From CAYNTS01 sp964400495 (lineage in GTDB: Bacteria; Fidelibacterota; Marinisomatia; SCGC-AAA003-L08; D37C17), in NCBI GenBank assembly GCA_964400495.1, contig CAYNTS010000073.1, forward strand, positions 1-5,870: 5,870 bases of DNA. Direction: 5' to 3'. The notes beneath the pieces were generated by a model. The model worked only from the letters and a program-made list of their open reading frames with translations, searched no databases and was not told the origin of the DNA. Both the position numbers and the translations under genes were made by a program. This document shows, one piece after another, positions 1 through 5,680 of the stretch; the stretch's first letter is position 1; each line of letters begins with the position of its first letter.

Positions 1-72
1 GTTTAACGTTTGAACTCACTGGTTTTTACGGAGCGGAGCGGAGTAAAAATCCAGTGCAGTGATTTGTTATGC
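1..72 (-). other. attC: Integron attC recombination site (59-base element)
   Basis: Read on the minus strand, the site opens with R'' GCATAAC (72-66) and closes with R' GTTAAAC (7-1), a perfect match to GTTRRRY. Between them lies a near-perfect hairpin. On the plus strand CACTGG (17-22) pairs with CCAGTG (51-56), and TTTTTAC (23-29) pairs with GTAAAAA (43-49), leaving T50 as a single extrahelical base. ACT (14-16) can pair with AGT (58-60) if C57 is also bulged. This leaves short unpaired spacers of 6 and 5 bases (8-13 and 61-65) next to the R boxes and a 13-base G/C-rich loop (30-42). R boxes, unpaired central spacer, paired L region, extrahelical bases on one strand and a terminal loop together form the known attC architecture. 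In attC sites the bottom strand is the one recombined by IntI; here that is the plus strand, which carries T50. The orientation agrees with the minus-strand gene just upstream of it. Confidence 0.88.
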
Positions 73-78
73 AATTTT

Positions 79-375
79 TTATTTAATTATATTCCAATTT
101 CCAGCGATAGGTTGACAACCCGCCCCACCGCAAGAGACACATCCTTTGCTATCAGAATCGTTTGGCCACTTTCTACCACTTCCTTTACAACGAGCACATT
201 CAACTAAAGGTAATTTCTCTACTTCAAGTAATAATCTGCCTTTGCCGTTGCATATCCAACATGGTTGGCTATCCGAATCATTCGGCCATTTTCTTCCAGT
301 CCCTTTACATCGAGCACATCTTACTATGACTTCTGTTGAACTTATCTGTTCAATTATGGTTATTTGAGTAGCCAT
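79..375 (-). CDS. Small cassette-borne protein with two tandem DnaJ-like CxxCxGxG zinc-binding modules
   Basis: The 98-residue product has two near-identical 40-residue modules. Cysteine pairs C20/C23 and C39/C42 in the first match C60/C63 and C79/C82 in the second. Each module has the form CxxCxGxG, about twelve residues, then CxxCxGxG or close to it, and CARCKG(T/S)GRKWPNDSDS is repeated almost exactly. CxxCxGxG pairs are the zinc-binding signature of the DnaJ central domain and of many small unnamed zinc-ribbon proteins. There is no J domain, signal peptide or membrane segment, so a cytosolic zinc-binding protein is the most that can be said. The ATG at 375-373 is chosen because AAAGGAG (388-382) lies six bases upstream. 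The stop is six bases from the attC, marking it as the payload of an integron cassette. Expression could come from an upstream array promoter or from a promoter inside 400-470; I see no convincing one. The biological role is unknown. Confidence 0.85.
   Translation of the reverse strand: MATQITIIEQISSTEVIVRCARCKGTGRKWPNDSDSQPCWICNGKGRLLLEVEKLPLVECARCKGSGRKWPNDSDSKGCVSCGGAGCQPIAGNWNIIK
150..325 (-). repeat. Tandem 120-bp duplication inside the zinc-binding gene
   Basis: Bases from about 150 to 205 and from about 270 to 325 align without gaps at an offset of exactly 120 bp and differ mostly by single substitutions. This offset matches the 40-residue spacing of the two cysteine modules. It is a direct in-frame duplication that has begun to diverge. 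Confidence 0.85.
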
Positions 376-381
376 TTATAT

Positions 382-388
382 CTCCTTT
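382..388 (-). promoter_or_regulatory. Strong Shine-Dalgarno site of the cassette gene
   Basis: On the minus strand AAAGGAG is followed by a six-base spacer and the ATG at 375-373. This is the only near-consensus ribosome binding site in the window and it fixes the start of the zinc-binding protein. The plus-strand genes at 712 and 2636 have nothing similar upstream. Confidence 0.85.
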
Positions 389-392
389 CTAT

Positions 393-399
393 GCATAAC
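393..399 (-). other. Upstream cassette junction (R'-type core site GTTATGC)
   Basis: The minus strand reads GTTATGC, exactly complementary to the attC R'' box GCATAAC at 72-66. It sits six bases upstream of the Shine-Dalgarno sequence, where a cassette's 5' edge is expected. It deviates from GTTRRRY at one position (T for R). No attC hairpin or recognisable attI lies on the far side, so what the cassette was inserted into is not clear. Confidence 0.65.
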
Positions 400-400
400 C

Positions 401-456
401 ATGTATATACGACTTAGCCATTATTGATTATCGCACTAAAACTGCAGTATATACAT
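401..456. repeat. Perfect 10-bp inverted repeat with self-palindromic arms
   Basis: ATGTATATAC (401-410) is the exact reverse complement of GTATATACAT (447-456), with 36 bases between the arms. Each arm also contains the 8-bp palindrome GTATATAC (403-410 and 447-454); the two palindromes start 44 bp apart, about four helical turns. It could be a cruciform, a pair of operators for a dimeric regulator, or a scar of the cassette insertion. It lies immediately upstream of the cassette junction. Confidence 0.6.
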
Positions 457-524
457 TTTTTATTATTATCTTCTAACTTATAGCAATTACAGTAGTTAAG
501 TCCATAATTACTCTCTTTTTCAGT

Positions 525-557
525 ATGGTTATCCTGCAAAAATAGCCGGTTAACCAT
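525..557. repeat. Short inverted repeat around a GGTTAACC palindrome
   Basis: ATGGTTA (525-531) and TAACCAT (551-557) are reverse complements separated by 19 bases. The right arm overlaps the 8-bp palindrome GGTTAACC (548-555). No run of T follows that would make a clear terminator on the plus strand beyond the TTTTT at 557-561, so it may be a weak hairpin or an operator. Confidence 0.4.
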
Positions 558-593
558 TTTTAATTATTTTCAAATTATTGTTTTGACTATTAG

Positions 594-621
594 TTGTAAC
601 CATGAACAAAGTTATTAAAAT
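594..621 (+). promoter_or_regulatory. Weak sigma70-like promoter candidate for the gene at 712
   Basis: TTGTAA (594-599) and TAAAAT (616-621) are spaced by 16 bp, with four and five matches to the -35 and -10 consensus. This would give a leader of roughly 80 bases. Sequence this AT-rich gives such matches by chance, so support is low. Confidence 0.22.
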
Positions 622-711
622 TTAGACTTAATTTCAAAAGGTAATCTTCTAAATTATTTGCCCACATAGTTTGCTTTCACAATTAACTCCATTCTGTTTA
701 AATTCCAACTC

Positions 712-2493
712 ATGTATTTCCGAATCTTAACTACTTTCTGTTTGTTTTCAATGATTTTTGCTGAACCATCTCAATGGAATGCAACATGGTTTGATAAAAT
801 TTGGAATTCTGCAACCCACCAAATGACCTTTCGCAATCCTTTTACATTTTCCCCCTATGAATTAAAAGCAGGGTATTTTACCTATGGTGGGTCAGATTAC
901 TGGGAAAACGATATTTTACAAGATTTTACACTTGGAAATTCTCCTGTTTTTTTAGATTCAACACAAGCAGATTCTAATTTTGATATTATTACTAGTATGG
1001 AAAATCGAAGAGGATTATTTTTTGAAATCGATCTTTTCAGAACTAATTTACTACGATATATAATTAACCAAAATTTTATGGATGTCCAGTTTGGATTAGG
1101 GTATAGAATGTCAACCATGTTAAGTAATCCAAATCTACCTGAGGGGTGGACAGACATGGCTTCTGATGGAACAACATATCGATTTCGACCCTTTATTCAG
1201 GATGCCAATGTAAATACAAGTATTGCAATCCAATGGTGGGAATGGATGCATCCGTATGTGTATCATTCTATAGGGTATAGTTGGGCGAGTTTATATGAAT
1301 CTATTGGTGGTGAAAAGTACCTAAATGGAACAGGTGTGAACGAAAGTTTTGCTATAGGAATTAAAATTCTAAATCGGAGTATTACGCACACATACGCATT
1401 TACTTACGGAGTAGAAGCAAAATGGAATCGAACACGACTCAATGTGATTGATGACCCTAAGAGTATTTCTCCAATTACTGGAGTTGATATGTATGGATTT
1501 GGAGTATATTTAACATTTGGTGCAACATTTGGAGGTCGAAGAACAATTGGTGACGATGCATATTCCCACATGCTAAAAGGTGACTATGTAACTGCATCAA
1601 AAGATTTTGAATCCTATTTACATGGATATCCAAACCATGCTCGTGAAAAAAAGGCAAAAAAATATTTAGATTTATGCTATTCCCAAATGCCGTACCAATA
1701 TTTTGAACAAGCACTTGTTAAAATAGATGAAAACGATTATGATTCTGCAGTTGACTTGTTTAACAAAGCAATGCAAACGCAAGATTCTGATTTAAAATTT
1801 GAAATTCAATCTCGAAAAAATGATATGGCATTAATTCTTTTAGATAGTGTTTCCTTACATATAGAGAACTTGCCATTTAATTTTGCCGAATCACTGATAG
1901 TTAATGCACGAAAGTTATCACCAAATTTGTTTCAACTTGCAGATGAAGTATTGGCTCAGTTATTACTTCGGAAAGGGGATGTTTTATTTAAGGGTGGTAA
2001 TTACGTTAGTGCATTGGAGCAATTTAATATAGCTCTTGAATTAGACCCAAGTTTGAGAGAGATATTCATTGTCAAAACCAATAAAATTGTTGAGGGACTT
2101 CTTAGGGATGTAAATCAAGTTACAGATAGTTCTGGTATTCAATTAGCGTTAGTTTCATTGAAATACATTATTGAACTCAAACCTGAGCGATTAGATGAAT
2201 TTCAACCTTTGATTGATGAGTTAACATTAAAACTGGATAAAAAAGAACATATTGAGCTAACGGATAGAATTCATCATTTATTGCAGAAACGAAAACAAAA
2301 ATTCTCTAATACTCAACCGATTCAAAAAATTGAATTGGGGAATACATATTATGAAGTGGAACAAATTATTGGCTATCCTGACTCAATAGATGAAAATAAT
2401 AAATATGGCCACCATTATGAACTCTGGACATACACAAATGCACCATTTTCACGTCTTTATTTTGAAGACCATCTGTTGGTGAAAGTGGAGTAG
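712..2493 (+). CDS. Outer-membrane beta-barrel protein with TPR region and C-terminal BamE/SmpA-like module
   Basis: The 593-residue product opens with a signal peptide (hydrophobic 4-17, likely cut after FA at 17). Residues about 18-275 are rich in aromatic and alternating residues with Gly-rich turns and end in strands such as YGFGVYLTFGATFGG (261-275), which suggests an outer-membrane beta-barrel. Residues about 280-310, 330-355 and 415-450 look like TPR helices; LLLRKGDVLFKGGNYVSALEQF is followed by ALELDPS, a standard TPR pattern. Residues 541-593 (a LGNTYYEVEQIIGYPDS stretch, then ELWTYT, then LYFEDHLLVKVE) match the BamE/SmpA lipoprotein pattern of a G-x-s-x-x-E/D-V helix, a G-x-P turn, a W-x-Y strand and a final strand. 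An envelope assembly, scaffold or transport role is inferred. The ATG is supported by the signal peptide, although no Shine-Dalgarno sequence is visible. I do not recognise a named gene. Confidence 0.85.
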   Translation: MYFRILTTFCLFSMIFAEPSQWNATWFDKIWNSATHQMTFRNPFTFSPYELKAGYFTYGGSDYWENDILQDFTLGNSPVFLDSTQADSNFDIITSMENRRGLFFEIDLFRTNLLRYIINQNFMDVQFGLGYRMSTMLSNPNLPEGWTDMASDGTTYRFRPFIQDANVNTSIAIQWWEWMHPYVYHSIGYSWASLYESIGGEKYLNGTGVNESFAIGIKILNRSITHTYAFTYGVEAKWNRTRLNVIDDPKSISPITGVDMYGFGVYLTFGATFGGRRTIGDDAYSHMLKGDYVTASKDFESYLHGYPNHAREKKAKKYLDLCYSQMPYQYFEQALVKIDENDYDSAVDLFNKAMQTQDSDLKFEIQSRKNDMALILLDSVSLHIENLPFNFAESLIVNARKLSPNLFQLADEVLAQLLLRKGDVLFKGGNYVSALEQFNIALELDPSLREIFIVKTNKIVEGLLRDVNQVTDSSGIQLALVSLKYIIELKPERLDEFQPLIDELTLKLDKKEHIELTDRIHHLLQKRKQKFSNTQPIQKIELGNTYYEVEQIIGYPDSIDENNKYGHHYELWTYTNAPFSRLYFEDHLLVKVE

Positions 2494-2635
2494 AAAATAA
2501 AAATAATTTTAAAGTTAAAAAGTCAAAATGCAAAATTCAAAAGTGAAAACCCAGCACCCAGAATCCAGCCCCCAGCTTTTGTAACAAAATATTTCCGCCC
2601 TATGATTGAATCTATTTTTCAATATAGATTTATGT
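2494..2635. repeat. Low-complexity intergenic repeat region
   Basis: The gap holds A-rich direct-repeat words: AAAGTTAAAAAGT (2511-2523) and CAAAATTCAAAAGTG (2531-2545). They are followed by a C-rich run of CCCAG-type units (2549-2576, CCCAGCA, CCCAGAAT, CCAGCC, CCCAGC). The same words recur after the OsmC gene, at 5627-5641 and 5683-5709. No terminator or clear promoter is visible. A 17-codon ATG frame at 2602 is not credible as a gene. Confidence 0.65.
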
Positions 2636-5113
2636 ATGGATACATTATATTTTAACAAGAAATGGGTAATAATTGGAATAGTGCTTTTAGTTAGCATCAT
2701 TTCATTTGAGTTAGTTAGTAAGTCAATATCAAAAATGCCACCTACCCCCACAGAATTTGTAATACGAAAAGAAAAACGCAAAGAACTCAAGAAACACCGT
2801 AAAGCATGGATGGAAAATATGCACCGTTCTCATTCTGATGATGATTGGAAATCAATGGATGCAGAAACTCGGAAGAAGAATACATCTGACGTAAGGCAAA
2901 AAAGAGCAAATCTGGTTTCTCAAGGACGCAAAATTGAGTTGAAAAACAATCATGAAGTCATCCTAAATCGAGATATCGAAGGAGTGTGGGAAGAACGAGG
3001 GAGTAATAATCTTGCTGGTCGAATCCGAACTGCAGATATTGACTTTGAAAATGAAATTATTTATTGTGCCTCTTCAGGTGGGAACATTTGGAAGGGGAAT
3101 ATTGATGGTGAAAATTGGCAATCCCTAAATGACTATATGCAGATAAAAGGAATCACTTTTCTTCGTTTAGTGGATGTAGGAAACACTCATCGGCTCTTAA
3201 TTGGTTCAAAAAATGGATTTTACTATACTGATGATGAAGGATTAACACTTCATGAAAGTGCTGGATTAAACTTTTTATCAAATTCTAGTGGAATGCGTAG
3301 AGCAGTCATGCAGTTTGAAACTAATCACATCTACTTATTATTGAATGAATGGGGCGGGAGGGCAATTTACCGCTCTACAAATTTCGGTGAAAGTTTTGAA
3401 TATGTTCTGTCACTTGATGCAAGCCAAGGATTGCCTTCAGAAAACATATCTCATTTTGATATTTTTACAACACGCTATTCACAAGATGCAGTTTATCTAA
3501 TTAATGATATGTCATTTTACAAAATTGTAAATGATAATATTGAGTGGATTGCTGATTTACCCGGGAATTATTCTGATTCAGTTTTGTTAACGGGTGGGAA
3601 TGGAGTTAGTGGTAATTTCTTCTATGCACATGTAGGGAATCGCATTTTTCGTTCAATCAATAATGGAAATACGTGGGCAGATAGAGGAAATAGTCCGTCT
3701 GATTGGTGGTTTACTGTAAATAGTTTTAATGCATCCAATTTAGAACGTGACAGAATTTTTATAGGTGGGATGGAATTGTTTGGTAGTAGTAACGGAGCAA
3801 ACAATTGGAGTTTAGTAAATGCGTGGTATGATTATTACAATAATATGGAAGGCAAACTCCACGCAGATATTCCAGAAATTCGATTATTCCTTGATGAAGA
3901 ATATAACGAAATTGCACTTATCTCAACTGATGGTGGATTGTATGTTTCAGAAGATAATTTGAATACAGTCCATAATCTTTCATTGTACGGACTTGGTGTG
4001 AGCCAATACTATTCCACATATTCCCAACGATATGAACCCTATGCTATAATTGCAGGAAGTCAAGACCAAGGATTACAAAGAAGTTTGGTTGATAATGGTG
4101 GAATAAGAGATTTTGAACAAATTATTAGTGGAGATTATGGGCATTTAGTATCAGGAGATGATGGGCATAGCATTTGGACAAACTATCCAGGGTTTACCAT
4201 TTATTATTCAAATATTGAACATTCTGATTGGGGTATATCACTCGATTTTCCAGGAAATGGACACATGTGGTTAGCACCTTTAATGGAACACCCATATTCC
4301 GCACAGAAAGCTATTTTAGGTGGAGGTGGTTTGAATGGAGGAAATCACTTAATTGAACTAAGTATCCAGGGGAATCAGATTACTTATGATGAACAAGATT
4401 ACAATTTTTCAGGTACTATTTCAGCAATGGAATATTCACCAATAGACCCATCGTATCGATATGTATTGACAGAAAATGGGAAATTCTATTATAGTTCAGA
4501 TGATGGCTCGACTTGGTTATTGACTTCTAACTTTACTGGTCCAACACCTCAATATTTTTATGGCTCAACAATTTGGGCATCTACTCAAGAACTTGGTAAA
4601 GTAACTATTGGGGGAAGTGGTTATTCAAATTCACCAGTTTATGTGTCGGCCAATCATGGTCAATCATTTTCTGCAATGAATGAAGGATTGCCCAATACAT
4701 TGGTGTATCAATTGTACGGAACTCCCAATGATGAATTATTGTTTGCAGCAACTGAAGTTGGTCCCTATGTGTACTCACAAAATAATGAAGAATGGTTGTT
4801 ACTTTCTGGAATATCAGCACCGGATCAAACCTATTGGACAGTTGATTTTATTCCAGAGTTAAATACAGCGCGATTTGCTACGTACGGTCGAGGTATTTGG
4901 GATTTCATTTTAGAAGATGGATATGAAATCATAATGGGGGATGTAAATGGTGATGAAAATGTCAATATTCAAGATGTCATTATTATGGTTAATTTTGTCA
5001 TTAATGGGTGGATACCAACAGATGAACAAATGCAATCTGCAGACCATAATGAAGATGGCGAGATTGATATTTTGGATATAATCATGACAGTAAATATTAT
5101 TTTGAGTAGGTAA
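2636..5113 (+). CDS. Secreted or anchored BNR/Asp-box beta-propeller protein with C-terminal dockerin-like domain
   Basis: Starting at ATG 2636 gives 825 residues. A hydrophobic segment (about 8-28, preceded by KK) acts as signal peptide or anchor. A very basic, charged region follows (about 40-105). Residues about 115-760 form a sialidase/VPS10-type propeller with degenerate Asp boxes at about 197, 245, 338, 383, 618 (YYSSDDGSTW, the clearest) and 670, closed by FATYGRGIWDF (747-757), a common final-blade motif in this superfamily. Residues 768-824 are a dockerin type I-like pair of calcium loops: D769, N771, D773, N775, N777, D780, then D803, N805, D807, E809, D811, D814. A TTG start at 2606 would add ten residues ahead of the signal segment; ATG is preferred because it puts KK and the hydrophobic core at the true N terminus. 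Neither start has a visible Shine-Dalgarno site. A catalytic role is not shown; adhesion or glycan binding is equally possible. The gene overlaps the next by one base. Confidence 0.85.
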   Translation: MDTLYFNKKWVIIGIVLLVSIISFELVSKSISKMPPTPTEFVIRKEKRKELKKHRKAWMENMHRSHSDDDWKSMDAETRKKNTSDVRQKRANLVSQGRKIELKNNHEVILNRDIEGVWEERGSNNLAGRIRTADIDFENEIIYCASSGGNIWKGNIDGENWQSLNDYMQIKGITFLRLVDVGNTHRLLIGSKNGFYYTDDEGLTLHESAGLNFLSNSSGMRRAVMQFETNHIYLLLNEWGGRAIYRSTNFGESFEYVLSLDASQGLPSENISHFDIFTTRYSQDAVYLINDMSFYKIVNDNIEWIADLPGNYSDSVLLTGGNGVSGNFFYAHVGNRIFRSINNGNTWADRGNSPSDWWFTVNSFNASNLERDRIFIGGMELFGSSNGANNWSLVNAWYDYYNNMEGKLHADIPEIRLFLDEEYNEIALISTDGGLYVSEDNLNTVHNLSLYGLGVSQYYSTYSQRYEPYAIIAGSQDQGLQRSLVDNGGIRDFEQIISGDYGHLVSGDDGHSIWTNYPGFTIYYSNIEHSDWGISLDFPGNGHMWLAPLMEHPYSAQKAILGGGGLNGGNHLIELSIQGNQITYDEQDYNFSGTISAMEYSPIDPSYRYVLTENGKFYYSSDDGSTWLLTSNFTGPTPQYFYGSTIWASTQELGKVTIGGSGYSNSPVYVSANHGQSFSAMNEGLPNTLVYQLYGTPNDELLFAATEVGPYVYSQNNEEWLLLSGISAPDQTYWTVDFIPELNTARFATYGRGIWDFILEDGYEIIMGDVNGDENVNIQDVIIMVNFVINGWIPTDEQMQSADHNEDGEIDILDIIMTVNIILSR
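4937..5110 (+). other. Dockerin type I-like domain (two EF-hand-type calcium loops)
   Basis: This segment encodes the last 58 residues of the propeller protein (768-825 counted from ATG 2636). Two twelve-residue loops carry acidic or Asn ligands at positions 1, 3, 5, 7, 9 and 12, each followed by a hydrophobic helix (VIIMVNFV and IIMTVNII), the arrangement of a type I dockerin. Dockerins classically bind cohesins, but non-cellulosomal dockerin-like tails are common on exported proteins of marine and anaerobic bacteria. No cohesin is encoded in this window, so the partner is unknown. Confidence 0.8.
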
Positions 5114-5541
5114 TGAATAAACATCAAATAGAGTTAAAATATGAAGGAAAACTTCGAGTATCTTCAATACATTTGCAATCAGGTGATACAATTATTACCG
5201 ATGCACCAATTGATAATAATGGTAAAGGAGAAGCATTTTCTCCAACAGATACAGTTGCTTCTGCATTAGGGAGTTGCATATTAACCATAATGGGAATTGA
5301 AGCAGATAAAAATGGTATAAATATTGATGGTACTAAACTCAATGTAACTAAAGTAATGGACACAAATCCTCGTAGAATTACTGAAATACACTTAGAATTT
5401 TATTTTAAATCTTCCTTTTTAAAAAAAGAAAAAGAAATACTAGAATTTCAAGCACAATGCTGCCCTGTTTGTAATAGTTTACACTCAGATATAAAACGAA
5501 TTGTAACTTACAATTATGAAAACAGGAACTGTATTGAGTAG
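5113..5541 (+). CDS. OsmC-family protein (peroxide/thiol stress-type fold)
   Basis: The 142-residue length suits the OsmC/Ohr/YhfA superfamily, whose members reduce organic or inorganic peroxides through a reactive cysteine pair. The hallmark F-S-P-T-D...A-x-A-L-G-S-C stretch is present (residues 42-55, Cys55), followed by a long helix and a P-R-R-I-T-E-I-H-L-E-F strand region (86-96). A second cysteine site, CCPVCNSL (116-123), carries C116, C117 and C120. The pattern is closer to YhfA-type proteins than to Ohr, which is inference. Its ATG overlaps the stop of the propeller gene (TAATG, 5111-5115), so translation is probably coupled; GTAGG just upstream (5106-5110) is only a weak, too-close ribosome site. 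A cytosolic stress protein coupled to an exported propeller is unusual, so shared transcription need not mean shared function. Confidence 0.88.
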   Translation: MNKHQIELKYEGKLRVSSIHLQSGDTIITDAPIDNNGKGEAFSPTDTVASALGSCILTIMGIEADKNGINIDGTKLNVTKVMDTNPRRITEIHLEFYFKSSFLKKEKEILEFQAQCCPVCNSLHSDIKRIVTYNYENRNCIE

Positions 5542-5671
5542 TTTATTGACAAATAGGGAAAAAGCAATTGTTAACTCTTTAAATAATAAAATTTTGAAGC
5601 ACCCTGATTCAACTTTAGAAAAAGTTCAAAATTCAAAAGTGTTAGTTACCACTGGGTCACAGAGACACTGA
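5516..5671 (+). pseudogene. Possible short gene or gene remnant overlapping the OsmC 3' end
   Basis: An ATG at 5516 opens a 51-residue frame that overlaps the OsmC gene by 26 bases in another frame; an in-frame TAA at 5504-5506 limits extension upstream. Residues 1-36 (ending HPDSTLEKVQ) look helical and protein-like. From about codon 38 the frame enters CAAAATTCAAAAGTG (5627-5641), an intergenic repeat shared with 2531-2545, and ends at TGA 5669-5671 inside another repeat-like sequence. This suits a gene whose 3' part was replaced by repeat sequence. The R-x(5)-L-x-N-K-I-L-x-H-P pattern faintly recalls the C-terminal helix of glutamyl-tRNA reductase, but that is too weak to name it. It may also be a chance frame. 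Confidence 0.35.
5627..5641 (+). repeat. Direct repeat copy of 2531-2545 (CAAAATTCAAAAGTG)
   Basis: The fifteen bases are identical to 2531-2545. Further similarity exists at 5683-5696 (AAAGTTAAAAAAGT, compare 2511-2523) and 5698-5709 (GCACCCAGTATC, 11 of 12 against 2554-2565). The order of the pieces differs between the two gaps. The two copies bracket the propeller and OsmC genes. Confidence 0.7.
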
Positions 5672-5680
5672 GAAAACAAA
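5642..5680. repeat. CACAGAGACACTGAG-type dispersed intergenic sequence
   Basis: The stretch ACCACTGGGTCACAGAGACA followed by CTGAGAAAACA resembles the short CAGAGACACAGAG-like intergenic words that recur in many bacterial genomes. That recognition is from memory; only one copy is present here. It interrupts the two blocks shared with the 2494-2635 gap. Confidence 0.35.

Larger units (their letters stand above)
7..398 (-). mobile_element. Integron gene cassette, complete, one gene plus attC
   Basis: The inferred cassette is 392 bp and runs on the minus strand from the T of G^TTATGC (398) to the G of G^TTAAAC (7), the known IntI cleavage positions. It contains a short leader, a strong ribosome binding site, one small gene and the attC, with only six bases (73-78) between the stop codon and R''. 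This compactness is typical of cassettes. If excised and circularised, its R' would read GTTATGC, the exact complement of its own R'' GCATAAC. That agreement between two sites over 300 bases apart independently supports both boundaries. Hand-counted GC over 121-360 is about 42%, against about 31% over three sampled 60-base rows of the other genes (1681, 3001 and 3901), consistent with a different origin. The downstream neighbour in the array, if any, lies outside the window. Confidence 0.75.
400..711. other. Non-coding gap between cassette and envelope gene
   Basis: This stretch is AT-rich and has no convincing reading frame. It holds an inverted repeat with arms 401-410 and 447-456, a second with arms 525-531 and 551-557, and a weak promoter candidate at 594-621. 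The heptamer TAACCAT occurs at 396-402, 551-557 and 597-603, and its complement at 525-531 and, inside the cassette gene, at 356-362. The last 80 bases before the ATG at 712 show no ribosome binding site. Confidence 0.7.

Noticed and set aside
146..367. Plus-strand 73-codon frame across the cassette gene.
   Set aside because: It is the antisense shadow of the zinc-binding gene; its own internal repeat simply reflects the 120-bp duplication, and it lacks the ribosome site seen for the minus-strand gene.
393..501. A second attC, using GCATAAC (393-399) and GTTAAGT (495-501) as R boxes.
   Set aside because: The inverted repeat inside (401-410/447-456) is badly off centre, no paired L region mirrors the R boxes, and the R boxes are not complementary beyond the core.
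583..611. TTGACT (583-588) as the -35 box for the gene at 712.
   Set aside because: It is a good -35 match, but no acceptable -10 lies 16-18 bp downstream; the nearest AT-rich box is 24 bp away.
2606..2635. TTG start giving ten more residues on the propeller protein.
   Set aside because: No ribosome binding site supports it, and the ATG at 2636 places the basic KK and hydrophobic segment where a signal peptide should begin.
2602..2655. A 17-codon ATG frame between the two large genes.
   Set aside because: Too short, no ribosome site, no protein-like pattern, and it overlaps the real start.
4910..5191. Minus-strand 93-codon frame over the dockerin region.
   Set aside because: It is antisense to the strongly supported dockerin-like and OsmC coding sequence and has no recognisable motif.
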